This document shows, one piece after another, positions 1 through 8,870 of a stretch of DNA of 25,000 nucleotides (its first letter is position 1; each line of letters starts with the position of its first letter). The notes below the pieces were generated by a model, which was not told the origin of the DNA, searched no databases, and worked only from the letters and a program-made list of their open reading frames with translations. Origin of the DNA: Chrysomallon squamiferum (Eukaryota; Mollusca; Gastropoda; Neomphalida; Peltospiridae); assembly GCA_012295275.1 (NCBI GenBank), contig CM022678.1, positions 5,661,059-5,686,058 of the forward strand. Reading direction: 5' to 3'. The translations under genes and the position numbers were made by a program.

Positions 1-73
1 TTTTTATATTTTTATCTTATTTTCCCACACAATTAAGTACATCCCAACTTACTAAACAGGCCAACTTTCGCAG

Positions 74-286
74 AGCTACACCAAGTTCCCTTCAACCGTG
101 CCGCTTCTCAAACAAACCATTGACCGGGAAACCCTGGTACGTCGACTGGTTCACCTCGCTTGTTACGATTTAATTAACAATTCTCTTGTACCACCCCGCA
201 GACAAACGACTGCGGTGCCGGTCCCTTGGGTGGATCCGATTTTTGCCCGCGAGTTTTCACGTGCAGTCTTTTCGCGTCACTTTTGA
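74..286 (+). CDS. Possible terminal exon or fortuitous ORF in a GC-richer island
   Basis: An open frame runs from a stop at 53-55 to a TGA just after 286. It has no ATG, so it could only be an internal or last exon. A branch-point-like TTACTAAAC (49-57) lies about 16-20 bases before an AG at 72-73, which would make AGC (74) the first codon. The translation includes KFPSTVPLLKQTIDRET and VPVPWVDPIFAREFSRAV. It is mixed in composition and unlike the homopolymeric ORFs around it. I recognise no domain. The island also holds the inverted repeat CCGCAG/CTGCGG (196-201 and 210-215), CCCTTGGG (223-230) and TTACGTAA (295-302), so it may be a regulatory element rather than an exon. Confidence 0.15.
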   Translation, partial: SYTKFPSTVPLLKQTIDRETLVRRLVHLACYDLINNSLVPPRRQTTAVPVPWVDPIFAREFSRAVFSRHF

Positions 287-313
287 CGTTCGGGTTACGT
301 AATCTCGAAAGCG

Positions 314-348
314 TTGTGTGTGTGTGTGTGTTGTGTTTGTGTGTGTGA
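314..348. repeat. (GT)n microsatellite, interrupted
   Basis: GT dinucleotide run with TT interruptions. Alternating purine-pyrimidine DNA of this kind can adopt Z-form. The sequence from 349 to 529 is AT-rich and shows nothing else. Confidence 0.9.
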
Positions 349-529
349 AACTTGAAGATTTTCTCACTCAATGTTGTAATGATGTTTTCAGATGATTACA
401 ATGATAGATGTGCGGTTAGGAAGTATTTGTTAATAGAATTAATTTTTTTCGTTCGGTATACTCTATAATAAATTATACATAACGATGCTGCTAAAAATAT
501 TTAATATCGAAGAATATAATTTATTAGTT

Positions 530-532
530 TAG

Positions 533-564
<32 letters not shown>

Positions 565-650
565 ACATACATACATACATACACACATACATATATATAT
601 ACATACATACATATATACATACATACATATATATATACATACATATAATG
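530..650. repeat. Compound GATA / ACAT / AT microsatellite
   Basis: (GATA)n passes into (ACAT)n and then alternates with AT tracts. The blocks grade into one another through single changes, as expected from replication slippage. The stretch 651-770 is plain AT-rich sequence. Confidence 0.92.
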
Positions 651-808
651 TCAAAGTATTTTCTTTAATTTCTTACATAACTTTTAATGATGTTTTATTT
701 CGTATAATATAATTCTTCAGTGTAATGGTATCGAGAATTATAATAGTATTAATATTTTATCATTTTCATTTCTTCTTCTCTTTTCTGCTTCTTCTTCTTC
801 TTCTTCAG

Positions 809-961
809 TTCAATATAAACAACTCGAATTCTTTGCCACTGTTAGCATGCTTGAATCTCAAACGAAAATACAACAACACGTTAGTGTTTCAGAGCACTGG
901 GATGGTAACAGAGGGGGAAAATGTCGGCTGTTGTTTCTGTGGGAATGGCAGAAACTCCTAG
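809..961 (+). CDS. Possible exon entered from a (TTC)n pyrimidine tract
   Basis: A pyrimidine tract (about 765-806, ending in repeated TTC) is followed by AG at 807-808, a good 3' splice-site configuration. The frame entering in phase 0 reads FNINNSNSLPLLACLNLKRK and later GENVGCCFCGNGRNS before TAG at 959-961. A second frame from ATG at 847 (MLESQTKIQQHVSVSEHWDG) runs to 1041. Both cannot be real, and neither matches a family I recognise. No polyadenylation signal lies close by. Nothing else is evident up to 1104. Confidence 0.13.
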   Translation, partial: FNINNSNSLPLLACLNLKRKYNNTLVFQSTGMVTEGENVGCCFCGNGRNS

Positions 962-1100
962 GGTTATTACAGACGGGGTGCTTGTTGAAAACTTCATGGA
1001 AAATTAAGCTGAGGATGGGTTACAGTCGGTTTGGAATTTAAATTATGGTCGTAAGGTCGATAATGTGAATTTTAAATTGTCAAATATGTGTAATGTTTTT

Positions 1101-1104
<4 letters not shown>

Positions 1105-1130
<26 letters not shown>
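1105..1130. repeat. Poly-T tract (26)
   Basis: Uninterrupted T run directly before the (AAT)n block and its shared flank. It could be the complement of an old poly-A tail, but no retroelement body or target-site duplication is visible. Confidence 0.9.
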
Positions 1131-1131
<1 letters not shown>

Positions 1132-1195
1132 TACTTATATAAGCAGCGTAATAATAATAATAATAATAATAATAATAGTAGGAGTAGGAGTAGGA

Positions 1196-1228
<33 letters not shown>

Positions 1229-1500
1229 ATAGTAGTAGTAGTAGTAGTAATAATAATAATGGCGATGATGATGATGATGACGATAATGGCAACAGTAACA
1301 ATAAAGATGATAAAAAAGAAAACAGCAGCAGTAGCGACAACAACAGCATTATAATAATAATAACAACAACAACAACATCAACAATAAGAGGAAGAACAAC
1401 AACAACAACGACAAATGATGATTTTGAGGCTACTGATAGTGGTTCACGATGTTGATAACGTTGTTGGTAATGGTGATAACAACAACAATGTAATTACGGT
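1131..1500. repeat. Mosaic trinucleotide repeat block (AAT, AGT, AGG, GAT, AAC)
   Basis: A short unique flank (1131-1150) precedes (AAT)n. This turns into (AGG/AGT)n, then GAT- and AAC-type triplets that decay to about 1500. All frames read as poly-amino-acid strings, so the long ORFs here are artefacts. The flank is closely matched at 14425-14447, in front of another (AAT)n. The sequence 1501-1725 is AT-rich and unremarkable apart from TGACGT near 1555. Confidence 0.9.
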
Positions 1501-1725
1501 TACGTTATTGATAAGATTACGACAAGGATGATATAGAGATCGCGACAGTGACAATGACGTCGATGACAACACGTTAACAAATACATCAGTTTTTTTAAAT
1601 AAAAATTTAAAATATTTAAGATTAATTTTTAAATCATCATTATGCTCTGTAAGAAAAAAAAAAAAATAAAATAAATAATAAAATAAGAATTTAACGGTGA
1701 ATGCTGGCGATTATAATTTTTCTTC

Positions 1726-1806
1726 TTTTTCCTCTTGTTCCTTCTACGTTTCTTCCTTTTATTCTTCTTCTCCTTCTTTTCTTCTTCTTCTTCTTCTTCT
1801 TCTTTG
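1726..1806. repeat. Pyrimidine tract ending in (TTC)n
   Basis: A nearly pure C/T stretch culminating in repeated TTC. It can serve as a polypyrimidine tract or form triplex DNA, but no close AG-exon structure is obvious after it. Confidence 0.85.
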
Positions 1807-2090
1807 TTCGGTGCTCCTATTACTCACGATCTTGTAAACATTTCCAAAACGAGGTCTAGTGTTCTCCAAACGATCCCCTGGGTGGACGGGCTACTTGTGC
1901 CACCGGAAGCCGCGGCGTTGCCCTGGGTAACAGCGCGCCCGTGCGACGATCAGCGGCCGCAGTTGACAGGGGAGATAACCTCGTGTCAATCTCCCGAGCC
2001 GATATCGCTTTGATAATCCCACTAAAAGACTAATATAGAACAACAAACATTTAGTTTGTGCTTGTTTTATGCGCAAGCGTAACCCCGAAA
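1807..2090. promoter_or_regulatory. GC-richer unique island, candidate regulatory element
   Basis: A compact non-repetitive island in AT-rich DNA. It includes an ETS-like ACCGGAAGC near 1900, CCCCTGGG (1875-1882, matching the CCCNNGGG core bound by COE/EBF factors), GGTAACAGCGCG, and a NotI-type GCGGCCGC near 1955. One frame is open to 2013 (ITHDLVNISKTRSSVLQTIP and following), but it begins inside the pyrimidine tract and has no independent start. Promoter or enhancer function is inferred from motif density only. Confidence 0.3.
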
Positions 2091-2136
2091 GGGCACATCT
2101 GAGGAAAAAAATAAAAATAGTGTTTTCGTCGTGGTA

Positions 2137-2159
2137 TTTTTTTTTTTTTTTTTTTTTTT
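2137..2159. repeat. Poly-T tract (23)
   Basis: Uninterrupted T run. The following 2160-2370 is AT-rich with one ACGTCA near 2268 and no supported gene. Confidence 0.85.
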
Positions 2160-2374
2160 AGTTTGCGAAAAAAACAATTAGCTAACACGAGGCATTATCG
2201 CATCGAGGACGTACTTGAGTGTCGATAAGAGTTGACGATATTGATAATTACGATAATAGTGTAACGTCACGCGAGGTCAGTGCAGACAGTGTTAAAGTTA
2301 ATGCAGTTACTGTAGTGTGTTAATCTTCTTCTTTCTTCTTCTTTTTTTCACGCGATTCAAGTATATTTATTATT

Positions 2375-2454
2375 TTTATTTTTATTTTATTTTTTTATTA
2401 TTATTAATATTATTATTATTATTATTATTATCATAATCATCATTATTATTATTA

Positions 2455-2492
<38 letters not shown>

Positions 2493-2655
2493 ACACTGAT
2501 TTTTCTGTTCTAATTTCCTTATTATATTATGATTTATCATCATCATCATCACCATCGTCATCGTCATCATCGTTATCATCATCATCACCATCGTCATCGT
2601 CAACATCGTCATCATCATCATCATTATTATTATTATTATTATTAATCTTATTTTT
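2375..2655. repeat. (ATT)n and (ATC/GTC)n trinucleotide block
   Basis: Two related triplet arrays: (ATT)n with ATC interruptions (about 2397-2491), then (ATC) and (GTC) triplets returning to (ATT)n (about 2536-2644). About 45 bases of ordinary sequence separate them. The segment 2656-3310 is T-rich and then ordinary unique sequence, where I see no gene or RNA. Confidence 0.9.
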
Positions 2656-3313
2656 CTTTTTTTCTTTTCCATTTTTTAATCTACTATTTTATACTTTTTG
2701 AGGGCTTTCTTCAGTTTTTGTTGGATTCTTTCTTTTTCCCATTGTTTCCATTGTTATTTTACTTCCATCTTTTTTTCTTATTCTAACACCCCTTATTTTA
2801 TTCACTTTTTATTTTAATTTAAAATTTAATTTAATTTAAAACATTCTTTTTTTTTTTTTTTTCGTTTTCACCCACCCCACCCCATCTTCATCCTAACAAA
2901 TTTTCTATCTCACGCCTTTTTTTCCATCCGCATTCCTTCACTTTATTATATTTTCTGGTCTCTTGCCTACAAGATGCCACTCGTTCAACCCCGATCACGA
3001 TGCGCAATCCTAAAATCAAGTGAACCGTTTAACTGGGAGAGGGAACATTTGGCTTCTTTTTTTTTTTTAACTGAAGACATTTTTAATTCAGGCAGAAATT
3101 TTTCTAAACTGGGAAAAACAGGACTTGGCTAGAAAGAGAGAACATAAGACTTCGTTAGTTTGCAGGGTCAGTACCTCGCTACCGCAGTCTGGATTGTGTT
3201 TTATTCCGTTCACTGTTCTGTTTCTATCAACGTCCTGTTTGTGGGAAGGTGTTTATAAAAGGTTTTAATGTTGCTAATAATTACTAGAGTGTATCAGATT
3301 TTCTGGTCTCTGA

Positions 3314-3350
3314 ACATGGTTATATAATAATAATAATAATAATAATAATC

Positions 3351-3382
<32 letters not shown>

Positions 3383-3420
3383 GATAATAATAATAATGAT
3401 AATAATAATAATAATACAAT
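3314..3420. repeat. (AAT)n array with conserved 5' flank
   Basis: ACATGGTTATATAATAA at 3314 leads into (AAT)n with GAT interruptions. The same flank with one change occurs at 14593 before another (AAT)n, which suggests common ancestry of the two loci rather than independent slippage. Confidence 0.85.
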
Positions 3421-3504
3421 AACAACAACAAAAACAACAATAAGAACAACCTCAACAACTATAACAATAACCATTATCATAATGATAATAAAATAAATAA
3501 TGAT

Positions 3505-3575
3505 ACGTGCATACATGCATGCATACATACAAACATACATACATACATACATACATACATACATACATACTCACA
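3505..3575. repeat. (ACAT)n microsatellite
   Basis: Tetranucleotide array with GCAT interruptions at its left end and perfect units on the right. Up to 3700 the DNA is decayed AAAT/AAGT tetranucleotide sequence. Confidence 0.92.
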
Positions 3576-3839
3576 CACATTCATATATATAAAAGAATAT
3601 TGTTATTGTTATTATTAGTAATAAAACCTTAATTAATTAAGAAATAAAATAACTAAGTAAGTAAGTAAATAAAATAAATAATAAATAAAGGTTCATTCTG
3701 GGATTTCGAAACCAGTTTTACTTTTCTCTGTACACGCCATTTGTGTACCAGATAATGTCATGGATACACGAATTCTACAGTCAACTAATTAAAAATGTTT
3801 TTAAAATCTTTAACTGGCTCTTTAACGATCACCTTCCCT

Positions 3840-4260
3840 GTGCCAGATGACGAAACTGACAGCGACCAGTGACGTTTTAGTGACGTCACAGCCCATTATC
3901 CCCGTGTCTCGTTGTTTCCATCACTCGTCGCCGAATCGAGACGCTTGGCTGTACGAGAATTACGCGCCTTGCGCGAGAACGTGACGTAAGAGCCGACACG
4001 AAAACGAACGGGATGATGGACTGCAGGCCGGTTTCACTTCTGCAGCCAACTTTGCTTTGCACTGCCTCGTTCGTCATAATTAACAAACACCGGGTAATCA
4101 AAGTGACGCGGTTTGTCCACAACTTGTTTGAGTAACCAACAACAGGTGGTTCTTCCCCGTCCACGAAATGACGTCTGCGTCGAGTCAATTAGACAGCTAC
4201 GTCATCGTAATGGCTTTATCCGATTTTAACACTCGATTGTGGCGCCCCCTGCCGGTCGGT
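3840..4260. promoter_or_regulatory. Candidate cis-regulatory island rich in TGACGT sites
   Basis: This is one of the most GC-rich stretches of the window. It contains TGACGT (3870), a perfect cAMP-response element TGACGTCA (3881-3888), TGACGTAA (3982-3989), TGACGT (near 4169) and ACGTCA (near 4199), and ends with a CTCF-like core. Five bZIP-type sites in about 330 bp is far above the surrounding density. The minus strand has a 100-codon frame (3886-4188, beginning with TTG, not ATG; MTNEAVQSKVGC within it). Its likely entry AG at the CGCAG near 4171 is plausible but unsupported. I favour regulatory DNA over coding. Confidence 0.4.
4241..4255 (-). promoter_or_regulatory. CTCF-like site 1
   Basis: The minus strand reads CCGGCAGGGGGCGCC, which agrees closely with the bilaterian CTCF core (CCRSYAGGGGGCRC). 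CTCF is a zinc-finger architectural protein found across bilaterians. Binding here is inferred from sequence only. Confidence 0.5.
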
Positions 4261-4339
4261 ACTCTCGAAACCACCCCACCCCTCACCCCCCACCCACCCC
4301 CCAAAAAAGTGTTGTGGATGGGTTATGGTTTTGTCAAGC

Positions 4340-4745
4340 ATTCGACATGAAAGCTAAAATAAAGGGTTTTTTTTATACGAATGTTGACCTACAGAGGTAT
4401 TTCTTCGAAATATCTAAAAAAATATATATATATATATTTAATGATGACTTCAAAAGAAAAATGGAATTAAAAGCCATTAGTATTTTATATATCTTGCCCT
4501 TTCATTAGAAGTTTACCAGTTTAGAAATATATAAATTAATTTACATAGATTCTGACCATCAAAAGGATATTTGAAATAGAATTTAAAATCATTTTCAGAG
4601 CAAAGTTGGCCTTCAAAAGAAAGATTCGACATAAAAGTTGAGTAGTTCACGCCGATTTTGACCTTCGAGAGAAGATTCGACTTTTCAAGAGTATTCTGAA
4701 ACGAAATTTGACCGTCAAAATTTAATACGACACTTGGGACTCGAC
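4340..4745. repeat. Decayed tandem array, unit about 50-55 bp
   Basis: Variants of TTGACCNTCAAAAGA followed by a GATTCGAC-type element recur near 4383, 4444, 4553, 4608, 4659 and 4709, at spacings of about 50-60 or twice that. Units are strongly diverged and interrupted by AT-rich insertions in the left half. The array appears to start near ATTCGACATGAAAG (4341). Confidence 0.6.
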
Positions 4746-5095
4746 AATAAAAACAGGAAGATTCTTGAAGCGCTAATCAAGCAGTTTAAATGGCCAGTTT
4801 CTTAGAATTGCCAGAGATAATAACTTACTAAAATTCTTAACATTCAGTTTCTTAAATCAGATGTTAATCATTTTGCTCTGATTTCTAGAATAGTTATTAA
4901 ACATATAGTTACTTTTGAAGATAAAAAAAAAAAAAAAAACATTGACAGTGTTTCAGTTATCATTTATCTTTGAAAATAAACGATTATTTTCCTGAATATT
5001 CAGATTTATTTATTTGTTTGTTTATGTATTACTGTTGTTCCTGTTGTTGGTGAAATTGATGTTTATATCCATTAAAGAAAACGTTGTTATTATTC
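4746..5095. other. AT-rich spacer
   Basis: AT-rich sequence with a poly-A run near 4923-4939. I see no gene, RNA or clear repeat in it. Confidence 0.5.
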
Positions 5096-5260
5096 AAAAT
5101 CCCTTTTAAAAGCATAGGTCAATTAATATTAAATATTTAAAAAAAAAACAGGTCAGACATAAATCTTTTAAAAACACAGGTCAAACATGTCTCCATTAAC
5201 CCCTTTTAAAAAAAAAAACGTAGGTCAAATAAATATCCTTTAAAAAGCCTAAGTTAAAAA
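5096..5260. repeat. Short decayed tandem array, unit about 28-44 bp, with AGGTCA
   Basis: Units of the form CTTTTAAAAA, a variable A run, then AGGTCA and an AT tail. AGGTCA occurs at 5116-5121, 5150-5155, 5178-5183 and 5222-5227, and a decayed version follows near 5247. AGGTCA is the nuclear-receptor half-site, but the spacing is too wide for ordinary dimer elements. Confidence 0.55.
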
Positions 5261-5489
5261 CACCAAACCTGATACAGTTTAAGAGACTATAAATATTCCG
5301 CAGACCCTTTAAGTGAAAGTTTGAAACTCTCAGAGTGTTTTCTCTTGTATCTGTATCATATTTCCCCTCCTGCAAAAACCCCATGGGTGATCCGCTCTGT
5401 ACAGAATTCCTACAACCACATTCTTTCCAATTTACGTGTTTTGAAATTACTTTTTTTCTTCTTCTTCTTTTTCTTAATTTTTTCACCAT
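5196..5489 (-). CDS. Possible small ORF or exon, product unknown
   Basis: A 97-codon frame from a true ATG at 5489. It opens with a basic stretch (MVKKLRKRRRRKK) encoded by the pyrimidine tract on the other strand, and continues with VNWKECGCRNSVQSG. Inside it, GGGGTTTTTGCAG|GAG (AG at 5371-5370) is a convincing 3' splice site, and the frame after it (EGKYDTDTRENTLRVSNFHL, then KGLRNIYSLLNCIR) looks more protein-like than the rest. A weak donor CAG|GTTTGG lies near 5276. The C-terminus reads into the AGGTCA tandem array, which argues against the full-length ORF. No family is recognised. Confidence 0.2.
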   Translation of the reverse strand: MVKKLRKRRRRKKVISKHVNWKECGCRNSVQSGSPMGFLQEGKYDTDTRENTLRVSNFHLKGLRNIYSLLNCIRFGVFNLGFLKDIYLTYVFFFKRG

Positions 5490-5540
5490 TTTCTTTTCTT
5501 TTTTTTTTCTTTTTTTTTTTTCTTTTTTTCATTTCACTAG

Positions 5541-5553
5541 CTGTAGGTGATGG
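5541..5553 (+). other. Candidate 13-nt microexon
   Basis: A long pyrimidine tract (5452-5536) ends in TTTCACTAG (AG at 5539-5540). This is followed after 13 bases by GG|GTAAGTTTG, a near-consensus 5' splice site (GT at 5554-5555). All three frames reading on past 5553 hit stops quickly, so only a microexon or a non-coding exon would fit. There is no RNA support, and chance is quite possible in a T-rich region. Confidence 0.2.
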
Positions 5554-5684
5554 GTAAGTTTGTGGTCACTGCGTACGAAACTACGGGCTAAAAACAGGGG
5601 ATTAGCTTTGTCAGTCTCGTGAAATTCTTCTTCTTTTCGGATACGAAACCGTGACGTATAAATTGGCTTCGCTGATTAGCTCTG

Positions 5685-5703
5685 CATGTCGAGTTCCGAC
5701 ATG
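5685..5703. other. Perfect 7-bp stem hairpin
   Basis: CATGTCG and CGACATG flank the 5-base loop AGTTC in otherwise unique sequence. It lies downstream of TGACGTAT (5652-5659). The rest of 5554-5770 is unique sequence with a G-rich patch near 5720-5750. Confidence 0.5.
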
Positions 5704-5768
5704 GCAAGTATTGTTAGTGGGTGGGGAGGGGTGAAAGGAGAGGGGGGTGAATCAACAAGAAAGGTGTG

Positions 5769-5771
<3 letters not shown>

Positions 5772-5798
<27 letters not shown>
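5772..5798. repeat. Poly-T tract (27)
   Basis: Uninterrupted T run. AT-rich sequence without a recognisable gene follows to about 5997. Confidence 0.9.
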
Positions 5799-5802
<4 letters not shown>

Positions 5803-5997
5803 AATGTGGCAAAATCCTAGATGTTTTATTTATAGTATAAATTCTGAGGTCAAACCAGTTCATGGGTTATTTACAGAAATAAAGCTGAGAAAAAAAAAAT
5901 AATAAAACAAGAAAGAAGTTAAAGTCTTATGGACATGAAGAATATGAGAAAATATTTAATATAAAGGAGAAAATGTGCTAACAACTATTGTTATGAT

Positions 5998-6019
5998 CAT
6001 CATCATCACATCATTATTA

Positions 6020-6113
<94 letters not shown>

Positions 6114-6143
6114 CATTATTATTATTGTTATTATTATTATTAA
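5998..6143. repeat. Long (ATT)n array
   Basis: About 145 bases of ATT with ATC triplets at its left edge and a few interruptions near 6112-6130. The poly-leucine frame across it is an artefact. Confidence 0.95.
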
Positions 6144-6180
6144 CAGAAAACTTTCATATATCCAAATTTCTAATATCTTT

Positions 6181-6183
6181 AGC

Positions 6184-6260
<77 letters not shown>

Positions 6261-6262
6261 CA
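6181..6262. repeat. Long (AGT)n array
   Basis: Nearly pure AGT over about 80 bases, only about 40 bases after the (ATT)n array. It decays to AGT/AGC-type triplets near 6380-6410. The region 6263-6550 is otherwise A-rich and featureless. Confidence 0.95.
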
Positions 6263-6564
6263 GTAATAGAGTAGTAATAGTAGCTGGTGTTATTAGTAAT
6301 ATATTAGAATATATTATTTACAAATAAAACCCTGCTGAAGTTGTTGATAACAATAGTGCATGGGCAGTTGAGGTGGTAGTAGTAGCAGTAGTAGTTGTAG
6401 AACAACAGTAGACATTAATCATAAAGCTCTAAAATAATCTGAACAAATTATACACTGAAAAAAAAAAAAATAACATCCACCAAAATCACAAAAAAAACAA
6501 CAACAATAATAAAATAATATAAACTTTCACCCAGAATAAACACAATTCACAAGCGACGCAAAAA

Positions 6565-6690
6565 AAAAAAAAATCAGCATAATTTATATTGACTAATAAA
6601 CATAATTTATGCCGGGCAACGAACACAATATTACGACAGCTAATGAACATAATTTATGAGGACACTAGCGCTGACGCGATGAACTTATAA
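6565..6690. repeat. Short decayed repeat with CATAATTTAT element
   Basis: CATAATTTAT-type elements recur near 6570, 6600 and 6648 with weaker versions near 6625 and 6685, roughly every 25-30 bases. AT-rich cores of this type resemble homeodomain sites, but composition alone could explain part of the pattern. Confidence 0.35.
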
Positions 6691-6985
6691 TTCTCCTTGG
6701 CAACCACTGCAAATGTTTAAGGCTCCGAGCCGAATTCAGTTCTCACGGGAAAAGAACGAAAGGCAGACTTCTGACAACAGTCAGGGCTTGATGAAGACAC
6801 TTTATTTAACGACGATTCCTAATTTTCAGCCACTTGCGAGCTCAAGAGAGTAGTGCAACCTGCGAGGAACTCTTCACGTCGGGGAGATAAAGTTTTAGTA
6901 GACTGGTCTCTAAGGGGAAAAGGGAGGGGGGACACAGGGGCGTTGTTTGTGAGCGTACGTTTTATTATTTGTCCCGTGTGTGTGT
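6690..6985 (+). other. Unique GC-richer island with a splice-like ORF
   Basis: CCTAATTTTCAG (AG at 6822-6823) is a good branch-point plus 3' splice-site arrangement. The frame that follows in phase 2 is open to a TGA in the GT tract near 6985 and reads CELKRVVQPARNSSRRGDK and then VLVDWSLRGKGRGD. The end runs into low-complexity GT sequence and there is no good donor, so it may be fortuitous. Upstream, the island contains TTGGCAACC and GCTCCGAGCC. I cannot name a product. Confidence 0.15.
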
Positions 6986-7600
6986 GAGAAAGAAAGGTTG
7001 TTTGTTTAAATTTATCTTTATTTTAATATGCTGTATGTTGTTGTTGTTGTGTTTTAGTTACAGTTTTTAGTTTTAGTTAAATAATTTTTTATTTTTTAAT
7101 TCAAGTCTTCGACCATTCCTTCATTTTACATATATATATATATATATTTTCTTTTTCTGCTATAAATTTTTTTATGCCTAGAAAAATAGAGGAGAGAAAA
7201 TAATTAAAGATACTTTTGGAATTATTTTCTACAGAAAAAGATAAAAGAAAGAAAGAATGAAATAGTAACGTCCATACAAAAAAAAGAGTTTTAAAAACAC
7301 TTTAACTATAGAGCGATAAAAGAAAACAAAACTAAGAAAAATATACTTAAAAAAAAAACACAAAGAAAGAAATAAATAAACCACAAAATAGTAATATATT
7401 TCAAAACAGAGAATATGGCGTAAATCCAGCAAACAAAATCCCGAAAAACAAAAAAAAACAACAACGAGCGCTTATCATTATTTTCTTATTAAATATAATT
7501 ATAGCAAATAAACTAAATATTTAGATTACAGTTTATAGTATTTTGAACACAACATATCTAGCAAAACGTCTCCATTAATATAAAAGCTGAATTTAAAAAT
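6986..7600. other. A/T-rich spacer with short simple repeats
   Basis: Contains TTG triplets (near 7038), an (AT)n run (7130-7147) and A-rich, AAAG-rich sequence. The minus-strand frame there is lysine/phenylalanine bias from composition. No gene is supported. Confidence 0.5.
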
Positions 7601-7601
7601 A

Positions 7602-7640
<39 letters not shown>

Positions 7641-7641
7641 A
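7601..7641. repeat. (AAAT)n microsatellite
   Basis: About ten perfect AAAT units. The sequence to 8100 is AT-rich. It includes an A run (7736-7751) and a small CCGGAT-rich patch (7908-7950), where GACCCGGA occurs twice in close succession. Confidence 0.9.
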
Positions 7642-8120
7642 TCAGAAAACTGAGAACAGGAATAATGCCAAATATCACATAAGTGTCATTAGTAGACTCT
7701 TAAGGATAAAATTTCTAAAAAAAAAAATAAGAAGAAAAAAAAAAAAAAAAACACCCCAAAAGTCTTCATATTCACTTACTCAACAGATGATTAATTTTGA
7801 GCTTTATATAAATAAAAGTTCGAGTACAAATGGTCACACAAGCTAATACACTGACTAGTCATATAATAGAAAATTATAGAAATAGTCATGCATATATCAT
7901 TTATCCGGTAAGCTTGGACCCGGACATGACCCGGATCCGGATTTTCCCCTATTCTCGATCAAGATTTAATACATACTCAAACTTTAAAATAAACAATTAA
8001 AAGTAAAGAATGAAACTGTATTTAACAGGCACCATTTAACATACTCCTAAAGTTGGTTTTCTGAAATCCGGATAAAATTAATGGTCTGTGGTTATGCACT
8101 CAAATATTTATCAAACAGTT

Positions 8121-8275
8121 CTGATCAGATATCGATAATGGGTAACGATCCCATTAGGTAAAGCCTCAATATCTATTAATTAAGTATCGATCCAACCAAT
8201 AAACGCGCAAAATCATAAATTACGTTGCGATCAGATATCGATAGGGGGAACTGAACCCATTACCTAAAGCTTGGA
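8121..8275. repeat. Two copies of a ~106-bp unit, each with TATCGATA
   Basis: GATCAGATATCGATA is identical at 8123-8137 and 8229-8243. In both copies it is followed at similar distance by a CCCATTA(GG/CC)TAAAGC element. The two copies are 106 bases apart and diverged in between. Each carries the palindrome TATCGATA (8130-8137 and 8236-8243), which in Drosophila is the DREF promoter element. Relevance in this organism is unknown. Confidence 0.65.
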
Positions 8276-8333
8276 AATCTAGCCTTAACTAATCTGACAC
8301 AGAAAAAAAAAGAAAAAAAAGACAGAAATTCAA

Positions 8334-8525
8334 ATGGCCTTAACGTACACCAAAAATGAAACTTATTACCGGACTTCAAAACGAGGCTGTACTTTTATTC
8401 CTTTCGGTTCATTCCCTTTTTTAATTGAAGAGGAGTGCCAATCCGACGTCAGAATTAACTCCCCTTGGAGAGCGCCGTCGGGAAAAATAAACTGGCGTAA
8501 CCGGACTCAACGGGTGTTTGTGTAA
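8334..8525 (+). CDS. Possible 63-residue ORF, product unknown
   Basis: A true ATG (CAAATGG context) opens a frame with mixed composition: MALTYTKNETYYRTSKRG, then TFIPFGSFPFLIEEECQSD, ending KINWRNRTQRVFV and TAA. It is not low-complexity. The last codons lie in the dispersed repeat that recurs near 15580-15625. There the frame also ends in Arg-Val-(Ser)-Val-stop, but the rest is not conserved as protein. A repeat-derived chance ORF is the more likely explanation. Confidence 0.15.
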   Translation: MALTYTKNETYYRTSKRGCTFIPFGSFPFLIEEECQSDVRINSPWRAPSGKINWRNRTQRVFV

Positions 8526-8760
8526 AATAATTTCTTTTTAATTTCCTCCTTATTTCACAATTATTTAGTGGAAAGTGTAAAGATGCGAAGCGAATTACGC
8601 TGTCACTCGAGTTAATTTTGTAGTATTAACAGCGTACTTGTCTAGTTAGTGTGTTTGTTTCTTTCTTCATTCGTTTTATTTATTTTATTTATTTGTTTGT
8701 TTCGTTTCGTTTCGTTTCGTTTTGTTCATTTACTTATTTACTTATTTGTTTGTATGGTTC
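8488..8760 (+). repeat. Dispersed repeat, copy A
   Basis: Matches copy B (15574-15770) in colinear blocks: an ACTGGCGT element, a 28-base block (8509-8536) with one mismatch, GAAGCGAATTACG, GTTAATTTT, and TCTA(G/T)TTAGTG followed by TTTGTTT/ATTT-type repeats. Copy A holds about 50 bases that are absent from B. Shared order and spacing show common descent. Whether it is a mobile-element remnant or a segmental duplication is not clear, since no coding part is seen. Confidence 0.7.
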
Positions 8761-8870
8761 ATTTATTTATTTATTTGTTCATTTGTTCATTTTTTTTTAT
8801 TATTATTATTATTATTATATATATTATTATTTTTTTGTTGTTGTTGTTGTTTTTGGTTGATTGGTTGGTT
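8655..8870. repeat. T-rich tetra-/pentanucleotide block and (ATT)n
   Basis: (TTTA), (TTTG) and a clean (TTTCG)n pentanucleotide run (8699-8720) grade into (ATT)n (8799-8832) and TTG triplets. The hydrophobic frames here are translations of these repeats. Confidence 0.9.

Noticed and set aside
1101-1455. Long frames rich in Leu (minus) and Asn/Ser (plus)
   Set aside because: They are translations of triplet microsatellites. The same holds for the frames over 2382-2672, 3349-3564, 5975-6274, 9380-9628, 12599-13025, 14421-14606, 16179-16374 and 17885-18107.
6437-6460. Poly-T followed by CAG on the minus strand as a 3' splice site (also near 5890)
   Set aside because: All three frames after each AG stop within a few codons, and A/T runs make such sites common by chance.
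7905-7950. CCGGAT/GACCCGGA cluster as a possible ETS element
   Set aside because: The sites deviate from the GGAA core (GGAT), and the similarity is explained by a short local duplication.
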